64,000 bases of DNA from Ariolimax columbianus (taxonomy: Eukaryota; Mollusca; Gastropoda; Stylommatophora; Arionidae): NCBI GenBank assembly GCA_036924085.1, contig JAVGWX010000002.1, forward strand, positions 52,454,105 through 52,518,104, in the 5' to 3' direction. Each line of letters opens with the position of its first letter. Positions within the stretch are counted from its first letter, which is position 1. The notes beneath the pieces were generated by a model, which saw nothing but the letters and a program-made list of their open reading frames with translations, did no database searches and was not told the origin of the DNA. The position numbers were made by a program, and so were the translations under genes. Below, piece by piece: positions 32,290 through 45,300 of the stretch.

Positions 32290-32770
32290 TCATGATCAAG
32301 GGTTGAGTCTCAACAGTTCGCAGTGAGGTGACTGCTCTACTGCTTACGACACCCTGACCAAGAACTACGTCTTCTACTAGTGGTTTCACACCTCAATGCC
32401 GTATGGGGCGAATATCGAGCAGCTCCCCGCCCGCTTTGATTGGCGGGACGGCAGAGACCTCTTTCTGCGGCTCGACCGGGTCGGGCTGAGACGCGAGCCC
32501 CCGGTCCCAACCATATCGTTGCCTCCCGTCGCAGTGGTGCTGATATTCAGGGTCGGAATTCCGGCTTTGAGGCGTTCGGCCGTAATCTCTCAGATGGTAG
32601 CCTCGCACCATTAGCTTATCAGCCAGGCACGTGGGCCAAGAGTCTGAGATCGGTGGTTCCTCTCGGATTGAGCAGCGTTACCGTAGCAACGCCCTGTCAT
32701 TAGTAGGGTAAAACTGACCTGTCTTCCGAGGGTCTAATACCAGCACCCGTTCACTATTAGACCCAACGAA
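32290..32770 (-). rRNA. 28S rRNA 3'-end fragment in LINE leader (copy 1)
   Basis: The reverse complement carries 28S 3'-end landmarks: GGGTCTAATAGTGAACGGGT, GACAGGTCAGTTTTACCCTA, the AATGGTGCGAGGCTA and TTACGGCCGAACGCCTC segment and the terminal GACTCAACCCTTGATCATGA. It stops where mature 28S would end and passes directly into element sequence also found in copy 2. Not a functional gene. Confidence 0.82.
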
Positions 32771-32805
32771 TCAAGAGAGAGCTATTTGTCAGTCAATGAC
32801 CAAGC

Positions 32806-33190
32806 GTCTAAAACCAGCGATTCCTCTCTGATTGAGCAGGATTACCGTAGCAACGCCATGTCGTTTGTAGGGTAAACTGACCTGTCTTTCGAGGGTCTAA
32901 TTCCAGCACACGTTCCCTATTAGACCCAACGAAAATGCTCTCAGTCTGTCAGTCATTTCAGTGTTGGCGCGTTGAGTCAAATTAAGCCGCAGGCTCCACT
33001 CCTGGTGGTGCTCTTCCGTCAATTCCTTTAACGAACACTGGATGCGAGCCAATCGAGCCACCTAGAGACTATGTCCAGATTTCCAAGGGTCTAATTCCAG
33101 CACCCGTTCCCTATTAGACCCAACGAAAGTGCTCTCAGCCTGTCAATAATTACAGTGTTGGCGTGTTGAGTCAAATTAAGCCGCAGGCGC
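32806..33190 (-). rRNA. 18S/28S mosaic pieces in LINE leader (copy 1)
   Basis: On the minus strand the order from 33190 is: an 18S piece (GCCGCAGGC...GAGTCAA, truncated at 33190), a 28S splinter (TTGGGTCTAATAGGGAACGG to AGACCC, 33127-33089), a linker ending CGCATCCAGTGTTCG, an 18S piece (AAAGGAATTGACGGAAGAGC to GACTCAACG, 33028-32961) and a second 28S piece (32933-32806). The order and joins match 56840-57230 in the other copy. Confidence 0.8.
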
Positions 33191-33199
33191 TAAAGTTCA

Positions 33200-33870
33200 A
33201 AATTAGGTGTAAAGTAAACAACGAAGTTCAGGATGAACAGTTTGGATTTAGACAAAAGAGCGGAATACAAGAAGCAAAATTCTGTATCAGGACACTGGCA
33301 GAAAAATGTACAGAAGTTCAGAAGAAATGGTATGTCTGCTCTATGAACTACAAAAAGACATTAAATTACATGACAAATTAATTACATGAATGAAAAACAT
33401 GCTCGTAGGTATAAATGGAAAAGACATTTGAATACTCAGTACTGGGAGCAAAATGCCACTGTACGATCTGGCAGACTTTATTCACTCTCGATGTAACATG
33501 TTTTCACCAACATACGTCAAATACTGACATCCAAACAAAGAACTTCCAAATTGAAAAATGGGAGTGATGAGATGTTATATATATTAGTCTTTACTGAAGT
33601 GTAGAAACATGGACAATTGACAAATTATTTTAGAAGAGAATTGATGCCTTTGTCGCCTTTGAAATGTGGATATGTTAACAAAATTGTGACAATCTCCTGG
33701 AAAGAAAAGAAAACAAATAATAAAATATTTAGGAGTGCAATGGTAATATCCCTTCTTAGCCACGTCAGACAAATTTTCGCACGGTCTTTGACAAGCGGGT
33801 AGGAGTTATAGGTGGAGCCACTGCTCAGTATTTTACCGTCATGGTTCTAGAAAAAGCAGGGAATGTGCTA
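33200..33870 (+). mobile_element. RTE-like LINE fragment, rearranged
   Basis: DEQFGFRQKSGIQEAKFCIR (33230-33290) is the RT QxGFRxxxGTxDAIFxLR block. Later VETWTI, a KKIDAFEMW-like segment and SWKEKKTNNKI (33700) are the post-RT block WTxxKxxxxxxDAFEMWxYRRMLxISW. Stops are frequent. Confidence 0.65.
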
Positions 33871-33904
33871 TTCGCGCTCAGGTAGTTCAGTGAAAAAAAA
33901 CGTA

Positions 33905-34300
33905 TAGTATAATTCAACAGGGCCTTCGTTGATCAGGAAAAGGCACTTGACCGAGTAACAGATGCAAGCTACGAGATGAAATGGAGGATTATGGTGTGAA
34001 GTGTCAATTGCTGGATGGCATTCATTCGTTGTACGTAAACAGCGAAAGTGCAGTACGAATAACCAAATTGGCACACCAAATTGGTTTCTAACGCTGAGTG
34101 GTGTACGACCCAGGTGTGTTCTTTCTTCCTTTTATTCATAATTTATATGGATAAAATTACCCAATTGGCTAACCCCATGAGGAGTTACTAAATAGGCTGT
34201 TGTTTGCTGATGATCAGGTCCTCTTTTAGCAAAATGGAGAAGACCTACAACATCACATAACCTGTCTTAATTTCGCTTGTAACGAATATGACATGAAGAT
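33905..34300 (+). mobile_element. RTE-like LINE RT fragment, second piece
   Basis: FVDQEKALDRV (33920) resembles FVDFEKAFDRV, and near 34125 FLLFIIYMDKITQ with a FADD-like position near 34205 (LLFADDQVLF in shifted frames) follows. These N-terminal RT motifs lie downstream of the C-terminal block at 33700, so two insertions or a rearrangement are involved. Confidence 0.6.
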
Positions 34301-34304
34301 CAAC

Positions 34305-34625
34305 ACAGAGGGGACCCAGTGGTCTCTAGGTAAGGTGATCGTCTCGGGTGCTGGAGGTCGCGGGTTCAAATCACGATGGAGACCGGGATTTTTTAATGTG
34401 GATCCTCCGGCAAAAATATTCTCCTGATCTCTGAGTATTGAGATCAGACACCCACGTGCAGTGGCGCGCACGTTAAAATTACTTAGCAGTTGAAAATCAA
34501 AAAGAGTAGGCCTAACACTAACAGCCGCTGGTTGGGGCATAATTCAAGTTAAAAATCTACTCAAATTGTTATAAGGATTCTCGCCCCACAGAGAATATGT
34601 CGCAAAAAGGGGACAGTGTGGCTAT
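34305..34625 (+). mobile_element. tRNA-Pro-derived SINE (SINE-P)
   Basis: The head GTGGTCTCTAGGTAAGG ... GATCGTCTCGGGTGCTGGAG ... GTCGCGGGTTCAAATC ... GGAGACC has a clear B box (GGTTCAAATC at 34362-34371) and a CGG-like anticodon loop, matching tRNA-Pro. The body contains GTGGATCCTCCGGCAAAAAT and GTTAAAATTACTTAGCAGTT; the 3' part has TTAAAAATCTACTCAAATTG. A second copy lies at 11640-11957. Confidence 0.8.
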
Positions 34626-34861
34626 AACATCAGGTCCTGGTTATGTGGTTAGCGGAGCGGCATAGGTGATGCCTGACAGGATGTAGGTCTACTATGCTCT
34701 AATTTACGCTTCCTCCACCACCAGTCCCAAAAATAGACGATCATATATTCCAGGGGCTATCATGTGGGACTGACCTGGCAAGTCATCAGCAGATGTTCGC
34801 GTGTAAAAAAAAATAAAACAAAGGAGGTCACACTTCTACACGACGTCTAACACCACAAGTG

Positions 34862-35083
34862 GACTGAAGATAGATGGATGGATTGATGGATGGATAGATA
34901 GATAGAAAGATATGTAGGTAGATAGATAGAGATAGATAGACATATATATATATAGGTAGGTAGATAGATAGGTAGATAGATAGAGCGATATAGATAGATG
35001 GATAGATAAATAGATATATATATAGATAAATATATAGATAAATAGATAGATAGATGGATGGATAGATAGATAGATAGACAGAC

Positions 35084-35123
<40 letters not shown>

Positions 35124-35156
35124 TGATAGATAGATAGATAGATAGATCAACATAGA
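34862..35156. repeat. (TAGA)n microsatellite
   Basis: About 290 bp of TAGA/TGGA/TATA tetramers. The isoleucine/tyrosine/serine-rich frames on the minus strand come from the tetramer. Confidence 0.95.
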
Positions 35157-35389
35157 CAAGACCACGACTATGATGAAATCGCATGAACATGTACAGAGAA
35201 GTTTTCACAACAGTGGCACTGGTATCAAGCAGGTACGGGAGCTCAAAGACCATGGTAGTATGTTCACTGATAAACGGCAGAGATCGCATGTAGAACTGAG
35301 AAGGCGGACAATTTCTACTTTCAAATTGCACCGATTTTGAAACACCATAGAGTGCATCTTTCAGATGGCTGATGAATGCACTATTTATT

Positions 35390-35800
35390 CCTACACTGTG
35401 TTAGCAATGCAACGCATGAAACATACAAGAGCAACATCCAGAGCTGTGAGATGCGCTGTGTGAGAAGTGCATCCCGAAGACAATTCGTGACAGAATCCGC
35501 AACACCACACTGAGGGAGACAGTGGGGACAAACCATAGACAAACCCAGTTAATACCTACATTGGCACCCAACAAATCAAGTGGGTTGGTCATTTAGTCAA
35601 AATGCATTATGAGCGAGAGCATATCATGTGCCGGTCTCCGGTCCACGTGCAAGAGGTCAACTTCGACGTCGGTGGATCAAATGTGTCTGACACACTCAGG
35701 AAGTTACAACTAACGAAAATACAATTTCCCACTTGGCGATAACACGACATACACACACCCCGCCTCTCTGCTACGCCTCATTGCAGGTGCAGTAGGACAA
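35390..35800 (+). mobile_element. LINE C-terminal fragment
   Basis: Broken frames give EMRCVRSASRR, FVTESATPH / IRDRIRNTTLRETV, YIGTQQIKWVGHLVKMHY, RARGQLRRRWIKCV and VSDTLRKLQLT. This is the conserved IRN..LRE.....P...I...QxxWxGHLxRM tail of RTE-group LINEs. A second similar tail is weakly visible at 35830-36060. Confidence 0.65.
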
Positions 35801-36274
35801 AAGAAAAAGAAGCAAAGATAATTGATGAACGAAATCAGAGTCCGCCAACTAATATATTTTGGTCACATATAAATATAAAACAGCTTGCTAAAAACAAAAC
35901 TGGAAGAAAAAGTTGGAGGACTGTAAACGTGTCAGAGGTAAACAGCACTATCAGATATAAACAGCGCTATACGTGAGAGTATAATATCAAGAGAAAAGTC
36001 TGGCAAGAGAGATGACGTTGGACACTGCAGTCTTCCTTTGATGTGGAGATGCACCTGATCTGAACTGAACAGATAATGACAAACTTTTGGATAGTTTAAA
36101 AAAAAAAGAATTGTGGAACATAATATTATTGCATAAGTAGGAAAACAAGGGAAGACTCAGAGGCCACTAAATTGAAAAACAAAGTAGCGTCAATGATCGA
36201 AAATATTACATTTATTCTGTTATTCTTAAATATATATTTAGCCTCTCTTGCGACAAAATCTGGCACACAAGAAA

Positions 36275-36328
36275 ATGGCGACATCCAAGGGATCAAATAC
36301 ATACAACCGACAAAATTGGGAAGATGCT
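36275..36328 (+). CDS. RBM22: RBM22 exon 1
   Basis: 18 codons, [18 protein letters not shown], one residue different from the human N-terminus as I remember it. Donor GTAAGTAA, phase 0. Confidence 0.96.
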
Positions 36329-39300
36329 GTAAGTAATACCTGTCAACATCATTTAGTTTTGGTGGCAGTAATGACTGTACTGGCTGGTTATAATAATTTA
36401 TGTGACTCTTGTTAGAAAAGTTATAGTCTAGTGATATAAACCTCAAATTCACCGTGATATGTTTTATTACCTGTTTTCGATAACATTGATAATTTACTGT
36501 AAATTTTACAGATTTGAGCTAACTTGAGTTAACCGGTAATATCCCAAACATTATCATATGTGTCTTTTAATTAAGATCGTAGCACATCATTTTTCTTTTA
36601 GATTTTGTAAATGTTTCTCCCCTTTCTGGGTCTCTACGTCTCTATACTTTTGATACTTGTTGTGATGTGATTGTCAATCATTGTGTTCCAGTCAGTGCAT
36701 TGATTTAAAATTTAATATTACTTAGTAATAGTATTATAAGTAATATTAATGTTCACTGTTCTCAGTCATATTCGTCTACTTTAGTATTTATAGTACTAAC
36801 TTAGGGTAATTTAATAGCGTTAGTTATAGCTCGGTGCTAAGGGGCACCAGTGCATGATCTGACAGCTACCACTCAGCGACTCATAGCTGGCTGTTTGCAT
36901 CAGGGTCAACAAATCATAGCTGACCAACCAAGATCCTATTCTTCCTCTACATGGCGACTCAGGAAACAGGCTTCACTAGTTGCTTAAGGACACTCCTGAT
37001 AGGGATCACAGTTGGAAGACATACTAACCCAATGCTTGAAAAAGTCAACTGGAATTAGATGTGTTGGACCAAAAGGCACAGATATAACAGCCTCACTTTC
37101 ACTATAAACTCAGACACATCATCCTTAGCAGTACGACATCGAAGAAGAAGAATAGTTATGCTCATAGCTCCAGTAATGTTACATATTCTTTTGTTTTGGA
37201 TTGTATTAATTTTGTTTGTTATTTTTTGTTGCCGTGGACCATGCTGCTGCTATCACGTATTCTAGTAATTCTAGCACTGGTCTCACATAACCCGTCTGTC
37301 TAGTATCTTAATGGTGCTTAATGTTCCTCATGTTGAGCCTGATATCTTTCCCGTGTCCATTCTGTTCTTAGCTTTGTTGGATCCATTTTATTCCTAGATA
37401 AGTTGGACATGTCTAACTTAACCTAACGTCTTTATACTGGTTTAGAAGACTCTGCAGAGTCTCGCTATCTACTTTTAGGATTGCTTCTTCTTGAGGGTTT
37501 TGGAGATGGGGAGAAGATTGTACAAATACCTCAAATGGTTTTATTTTTGTTGATGGTGATTTGCTATTTATTTATCCATGTCTCCTCTATTTTATTAAGA
37601 GCCTCTTGCATTTGGTTCCTAGCTACAGTTGAATACTCACCAGTTGTCCATAGAGCTAAGCCATCTACATAAAGTGCACTGTTTTACTATTTTAAGGATT
37701 TCTGTGATTATACCATTTTAATAGATGAGAAACAGGATTGGTGAGAGTATTCTACTTTGCGGAATTCCTTGTTTCATTTTCATCATTTTGCTGAGGTGTC
37801 CTTGAGTTGCACTCTTGCTATCATTTGTACATGTTGGTTACACCCATGTACAGTAGTTTTGCGTTTTAGTTCGCTCTTTCTTATTCTATCAAAAGCGTTT
37901 TCTAGATCTGCTGTTTTCCTTTTTCTTGATATATTTCTATCTTCTGCAAGATAAATGTCACATGATCTTTGGTCAATCTGTTTTTATAAAACCTGCTTGC
38001 TAGGGTATACATATTTTTTATTCCATATGCTAGGTTATCCTAGTGTTAACAATTAGTTTCCCCACTCTTTAGTTGCCAGACTTTATGTTGTTCTTCCCAT
38101 ATTTAACCCTTTCCAGTCCTAGAAATTAGTGCCATTTTTGTTCAACTTTCCTCGCACAAAATGCGTCAACTTTGAAAATTCACCACATTCTTAAAAGTCT
38201 ATTTATAGGAAATAACTGTATTAAATGACAGCTGCCGTTGCATGAATCATTGTCCATCTTGTAGGTTGTTTCAAGACCTGAAATTTTACAAACTAAATTA
38301 CAGAATGTAACACATGTGTTAGGTATTTGGCAGAAATCAACATTTTGTGGGCAGACGATTTTGGTCTAATGGGTTAAGGATGAGGGATAGTCCTTGCCTT
38401 CTTCCACATTGGGGGGACATTTACTTGTTTCCAGCTTGGGCTGAAGATGCAGTACAGTGAATGAGCTGACAGTGACCAGTGCCTCATAGCTGGCTGCTTG
38501 CATCAGGGTCAGCGAACCAGAGTTGACTAAGATCATATTCTATCTTTAAGCGGTGGTCCTGTAAACAGGCTGCACTAGTCTAGCCTGGCTAAGAGAATAA
38601 GAATCACAATGTGAAGGCCAACCTAGTATCCAAAAAAGCCTGCTGAAATAAGATGTGCAGCTATCACACGCACCCTCACTGTAAACTATGTCAGTACTTT
38701 TCAGGATGAACGTCAAAGAACTACAAAGAAGAGATGGAAGCTTGACTTTGAAATGACAACAAATAAATGTGCAAGTTGTACATGAGTCAAGTTAAAAATA
38801 TATTCTTGTTTATTTCAGGAGTTTCCCATACTCTGCCAAACATGCCTTGGAGACAATCCTTACATAAGAATGGTAAAGTATAATAGTTGTTGCAGTAATC
38901 ACCTGTTCTTCTTTAAATGTGACCTCAAGTATTGAGAGTCTGTCATGATGACTGTTCTTGTTAAAGATGTCTCTGATATCAGAGCTGAGGTTCCTGTTGT
39001 CATATATGCCCTGCTCCCCCAGCAATAGCGTGACCTCTCACACTAGCTGAGTATCCCCAAAATTGATTTTTCACTGTGTATCACAGATTTGATTTGATGA
39101 CAATAATCTCCTGAGTGTTACCACTCATCAGCAGATTGACCTCGAGCTCTGCTTTCCCATTGTACCACTGCAATCTCTGCCTAGACATGATGTTTCAGTG
39201 GTAGTCTGTCATTCTATCACCAGTGTGGACCCATTCTGCTTCATTGACTATTGCCTCAACTGTGGTCACTCATCCAATTGTTCGCGCTGCATATGACATC

Positions 39301-42300
39301 CTCAACATTCCTTTCTTGATTCTTGTTCCCTTGATGTCTGCAGTGTTAGTGTACAGTGGGTGCATCCTGTCTGTGATAACTTGCATATAGGATGTGGACT
39401 GCCAATATCTGGTTGTCACAGACAGAAGCATCTAGAGCAGCTGCTGCCGAAGACGGATGTGTCGGACCGAAATGTGCAAATATCACAGTCAAACTGTAAA
39501 CTAGTGACACAATGCATTCCGTTCTCCGGACTACATCCTGCTACTTACAAAGCCCTGTTTAAGGCTTAGTAGCCGGATATTGAGAATGAAAGCAGAAGAA
39601 GAAGAGCAGCAGCAAAGTTGATGGAGAAAATTCTTTAGATGAAAATCTGTGGAACAATATATCTTCTTCTTTGGTGTTTGCCCTGAAAAGAAAAATTTTG
39701 TTACCTTTTGCAGTAGTTTACAGTGGGACTGCGAGTTCTGCTCCTTCCAGTTCGAGACAAACAATTTCAGCACAGTATTTTTGGGACCAGGTTTGCTTTC
39801 CCTCTTTGGTCCCCTTCTTCTTCTTCTGCGTTCGTTCTCATTCTCCTGCTACCAAACCCTGAACAGGGCTTTGCAAGTAGCAGGATGTAGTCTAGAATGT
39901 GGTGTGTCGTTAGTTTACAGACAGCTTGACTGTGATATTTGCACCTTTCGGTCTGACACATCCATCTTTGGCAGCTCTTTGATCCTCATGATCCCTATTC
40001 TCTCAGACAGAGTGCAGTCTATTTCCAGGGATGTCACTTTTAAGGCAGAATAGGGTCTTGCTGACCCTGACTGCTGTCAGCTCATTCACTGCTGTGTCTT
40101 CGACCCTAGAGAGATGTAGGCATCCTTGACATGACCGTTGATGACAGTTGTATTGATGTTTAACATTAGCCATCAATGTGTACACACAAATAGTACTCAG
40201 GGAGGAAAGCAAGGACCACTATAACGTTACAGACATGTATAATTAACGGTGACTAGCCAGGGTTGTGCATTGTTCTAGTGACGTAATGTTAAACAAATTG
40301 CTACAGAAACCACTATTACAAAAGCATATGTATGTGCTTCAGTGCATGCTTCCTGTAATGGAATCAGCCACGATGATAGCTCAATGCTTCAGATGGAGTA
40401 CAACATAATTTAATCTTGTAGTACATTACACTTCAAGGCTGTATGGTTTAGAGTTTTTGTTATTGTGTAAATTAGCGGTATTTACTTTCTTCAGACTTAA
40501 AACAAAATATATCATTGACACATGGCTGCCTAGTTGAACCTTAACATTTGTATTTGATATGTGTCATCAGATGAAAGAAAAGTTTGGCAAAGAATGTAAA
40601 ATCTGTGCCCGGCCATTCACAGTGTTCAAGTGGTGCCCTGGAGCACGCATGAGGTTTAAGAAGACAGAAGTATGTCAGACATGCAGCAAGATGAAAAATG
40701 TCTGCCAGACATGTCTGCTAGATTTAGAATACGGTAAGTTTGTGGGTCACCAAGGGAAGAAAGAATAGGGCTGCTGTATCCTTCCAAGCATGTTGTAAAA
40801 GCTAGCTAAAGAGGATTGTACATGCAGCTAGCGACCTCATGATGTAAAACCATTGATTGAATATGCAAATGCTCAGATAGCATGAGTGTTGTTGGGGTTC
40901 TTCTTCATCTTCTGTGTTCATTCTTAATCTCCTGCTACAAAGCATTGAATAGGGCTTTGTAAGTAACAGGATGTAATCCGGACAACAGAATGTGCTGTGT
41001 CACTAGTTTACAACTTGACTGTGATATTTGCACCTTCAGGTCTGACACATCCATCTTCGGTAGAGGGTATTTTTTGAGTACCCGGTTAGCCTTCCCTCTT
41101 CGATCCCTTCTCCTTAGCCAGCCTACTCTGTTGACGCCTGTTATCCATGATCAACGCATGGAGATGTAGAACGGTCTTGGCAGCTGTGGTTCGCTGGCCC
41201 AGACGCTAGTAGCCAGCTATGGGTTGCTGCAGCTCATGCGCTGCTCAGCTTCTTGATTCACGCTGTGGTTCGAAAGTAGAGCAAAGAATAATAACACTGT
41301 AAACATGTCAAGCATGTCATAAGAGGTGACTAAGAAGGTCAACCTCATAGAAACTTTAAGCCACAAAAACTTAAAACAAATATGGACAAGTCAACTCTGA
41401 AGAAAAATTTAACCCAACCATCCAACAGACTGATGTAGGTCTTCTGTCAAGATGGCAAATGACACGATGCAGAGAAAGCCACAAGAAATCTGCACAACTT
41501 GCTTATTTTTTTTTCTAAAAGAAGACAAGGAAAATATGAACAGAGCAACAGAGGATTGTCCAGGACAGAATAACTTGGAATGTGTTTGTGGAAGACCTGT
41601 GCTCCACAGGCAGCTGAAAGGTTTATATTGGTTGAAATGTGACTATAGACAACAGGCAAATCACTTGTTTCTCTGCACACTCGATTACAGTATATTCAAA
41701 AAAGGACCTATATACTCCCAGGGCTAGAGGAGGAGCAATGAAGAAAAGAGAAATGCTCGGATATAGGCTTCCTATAACGAGGATGGTCGCAGGGATGACC
41801 ATATGCTTCACTTGGAGCAGAAATGGGAAATCATCTTTAAGCACTTGCATCATGTAGATTGATGCCAAGAGAGGATAAAAATGGGCCCACCCTGTCTAAT
41901 CAAGCATGTCACAAGGGAGACTAAAGGGTGTTCATCATGTCAACTGAACTGTTACAGAAAAATCACTGTAAGAGTATTGTATCAGCTTTAATACAGGCTT
42001 CCTGTAAGAGCCCCAGTTGCCGTTGTCACGATATGCTTCATATAGAGGGGGGGGCTGGGGATTTTAGTTGTTAGTGACATGGTTCACAACCCAAACATGC
42101 ATTTCTTTGGCTGAAGTTGCATGCAGTGGGCCTTGAGGCATAAAACAGGGTAAAATATACTCTGCCTTCAGAAATAAGGCAGTGAAAGAAAGCTTATTCT
42201 TTTTTTTTTTTTCTGGAAAAGAAAACAATGTATTTTACCTGTGAGTTCTATAGCAGGGAGATATGTGTACCTGGACTTGTTACTAGTGAAAGGTCAGACT

Positions 42301-45300
42301 TAGCTACCCAAATAGGTCAGGACAAATTTGTTACAGAAACTGAAACGAGAACACAGACCACCATCAGATTAATTGGAGAAGATGCAGGTTGATATTATTT
42401 ATGGTCCAGACTGCCGAAGTTCTATGGGCAGAGCTAAAAATGATTACCCAGTTGATGACAACAATTACAGCATGAGGAATGTGGCTCTTGAGAAGAATAT
42501 TACTTACACCTTGTCTGCTATGTTGTTTTGAGACAGAATCCCCTCATCATGTTAGCGTTGTCCACCTGGAAACGGTCTGTGTTACAGTAACCTGGCCAAG
42601 GGATCAACGTGTATCTCCGAAATGAGTCTTTTGAAAATACTAGCATTGCATTACAACAATAGGACCTAGGCCCACCTTCTCCAGAATGCCACAAGATATA
42701 AGCCACTACAACCTAATACCAGAGATAATTCATCACAAGTGTGTAACTCGGAATGATAAACTTCGGACAATACCACACACACAGCATTATTTCTCTTTCT
42801 CTCTCTCTCTTTCTTTGCCAGTTATATGTTTACTAGTATGTTTCTTATATTATGAAAGCCATTCTGTTCATTTAATAACAACTATCTGAATTAGATGACC
42901 ATTTTGACTGGGAAAATTAGTATCTTGGAGTGTATTGAAATACTTGAGGGACATGAGATGATTGTGGAAGGAATTGATGGTGAGTGTCACTATACACAAC
43001 AAGGGTTATGATGTGTGTTGCGTGGGATGTTAGCAATACTGTTGTTGTTTGTCCATTGTTTTCGAAGAGGATCACATTGTCATCTGCCAATCTTGGAGTG
43101 GGTTCGTAGATGGTTGATCAAACCAATCCGAGCCTGAAAGCTTCTGTCACACTGAGGGCAGAGAAACACTTTCTGACTATCAGACGAAGATAATTCGTCT
43201 CTTGCCTTTCATGTCGTTCATCTCCATGTAGCTTCCTTGATTCTTGTCTGCTCCATATATGTCGTGCGAGAAGAGATTTTGCTATGCCAGGCAGAGCGAT
43301 CAGCAGCAATGTTCTCCCAATTATCAGGGTCAATGTCGCAATTCTTCAGTGAGGATTTCAGTGTGTCTTTGTAACGTTTTATTTGGCCACAACGAGCTCG
43401 TTTGCCTGACTCAAGCTTGCCATTTTATTTGGAAGCTGCTCATCTGATATCCGGACAACATGGTCAGTCCATGTAAACTGCGATTTGCACAGAGTTGTGT
43501 GGATGCTTATGCCAGCCCATGAAAGAACTTCATCTGTGATCCTATCTTGCCCTTTTATGTTCAGCAGTTTCATTAGGCAGCCCAGGTGAAAGTGATCAAG
43601 CTTTATCGCATGTTGACTGTACACTGTCCAGGTTTCACAGGCGTACAGTAGAGTTGGTAGATAAACCTTCAATTAGGTTATAAGCTTAATTCCTCTCCGT
43701 TTCCAAACTGAGGATCTTATTGGTTGTGTTCAGTGTCACGTGTTTGCATGCTCCCTCACAAGATACTATCCTGAAAGTAGAGGACAAGTCCAAATTTGAT
43801 CTCTGGACTACACTCTTCTACTTAAGCCCTTTCAGGGTTTGGTAGTGGGAGATCGAGAAACAAACCAAGCCACGATAACACTTAAGTGTGTTTTGTGTTT
43901 CAGGTCTGCCTGTCCAGGTACGAGATACTGCCCTGAAAATACAGGACAACATGCCCAAGTCGGACGTCAACAAAGAGTACTACACTCAGAGCATGGAGAA
44001 GGAGGTATGGTTGGTTTGGACTTTCCCATTATTTGCTTATTTGTCAGACACATTGATCACATATATGCATGCCTGTTTGCACCTAGGATTGTACTTACTA
44101 GCTTCACTATTTGTCTTCCTTTGAATTCTTCTGAAGCATAGAGCCACCGATGTAGCTAGCCCACCTTTACATTTGAAGGTGGTCCCATAGTGGACACTGT
44201 CACCAAGAATCAAGTACTGTTTATTATTTTTGAAGCAGGTTAATTAGTTTCCTTCCTCACAGCCTTTCCTTACATAACAGTAAGTCAGTGATCTGTTTAC
44301 TTCTGGGTAAACTAGAGCATGCTGAAACCAAAGATTGAATTCTGTACCTTTGCAGTGAAAAGCCAGTTCTCTAACCGATCTGTTACTCAGTTGTTTACAG
44401 AAATCCTGCATAGAGGCAGTTGTAGGTACTTTGTGATGGTGGTTTGTGTAGCAATTTATTTTACATCATTAAGTTCTTAGCCACAAACTTAACCCTCTAT
44501 AATTTCCTTTTTTTTAACAAATTGCTTTTACATTTATGCTTACCAGTAATTGATGCACTTTTGTTTTCTGTTCTGGATACTTCATGCTCTCTACTCTCAC
44601 AAACTGGATGTTCTCTGCAATCACAAACTGGAAATTTTCCCTCAACTCTCACATACTGTACGTTCTCCAAATTTGTGCAGATCGTGGAGAGGCAGTCTGG
44701 CCCGGGGGAGCGACCATGCTCGAAAAGCTGTGGGGGACTGGCAAAGGCAAGAATTGCCAATCTAAAAGCATAGCATCAGTTGATTGAAGAAGAAGCTATT
44801 CTAAACTCTCACAAACTGGATGTTCTCCAGTCTAATTAAATGGATGTTCTCCAGTCTCATTAACTTGATATCTCCACCCTAACAAACTTGATATCTCCAC
44901 TAACAAACTTGATGTTCTCCATTCTCAGATTGCAAACAGTGATGGTATCTCACCAGTGGGAGCTATTGCTGGAAAGGCCCAGACTCCGAGTGACATGCTA
45001 CTCAAGCTGGCAAGAACAACACCATATTATACCAGAAATCGACCACACATCTGCTCCTTCTGGGTCAAAGGTGAATGCCGCAGAGGTCAAGAATGTCCTT
45101 ACAGGTTAGTTCTGTATTTTGATTTTTAAATCAATTGTTACACTGTTGTACTTTGAACATCCAAACTGGAAACAAATGCTGAACGAAAAACAAAACAATT
45201 TACAAGGAAACTTGACTAAAGTACAGCAACATATGCTTGTATTTCTGCCCATATATTTTGTTCTATTTCTGCAGTTACAGAGAAAAACCACTCTTCTTCT

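Noticed and set aside
34828..35331. 167-codon Ile/Tyr/Ser-rich minus-strand ORF
   Set aside because: It is a translation of the TAGA microsatellite.
43838..44141. 100-codon plus-strand ORF across RBM22 exon 4
   Set aside because: It reads partly in another frame and through the intron. The exon 43904-44004 in the RBM22 frame explains the conservation.
45100..45110. Read-through of RBM22 exon 5 into intron 5
   Set aside because: The donor GTTAGT at 45105 and the acceptor at 46035 rejoin the zinc-finger PYR-H codon exactly.
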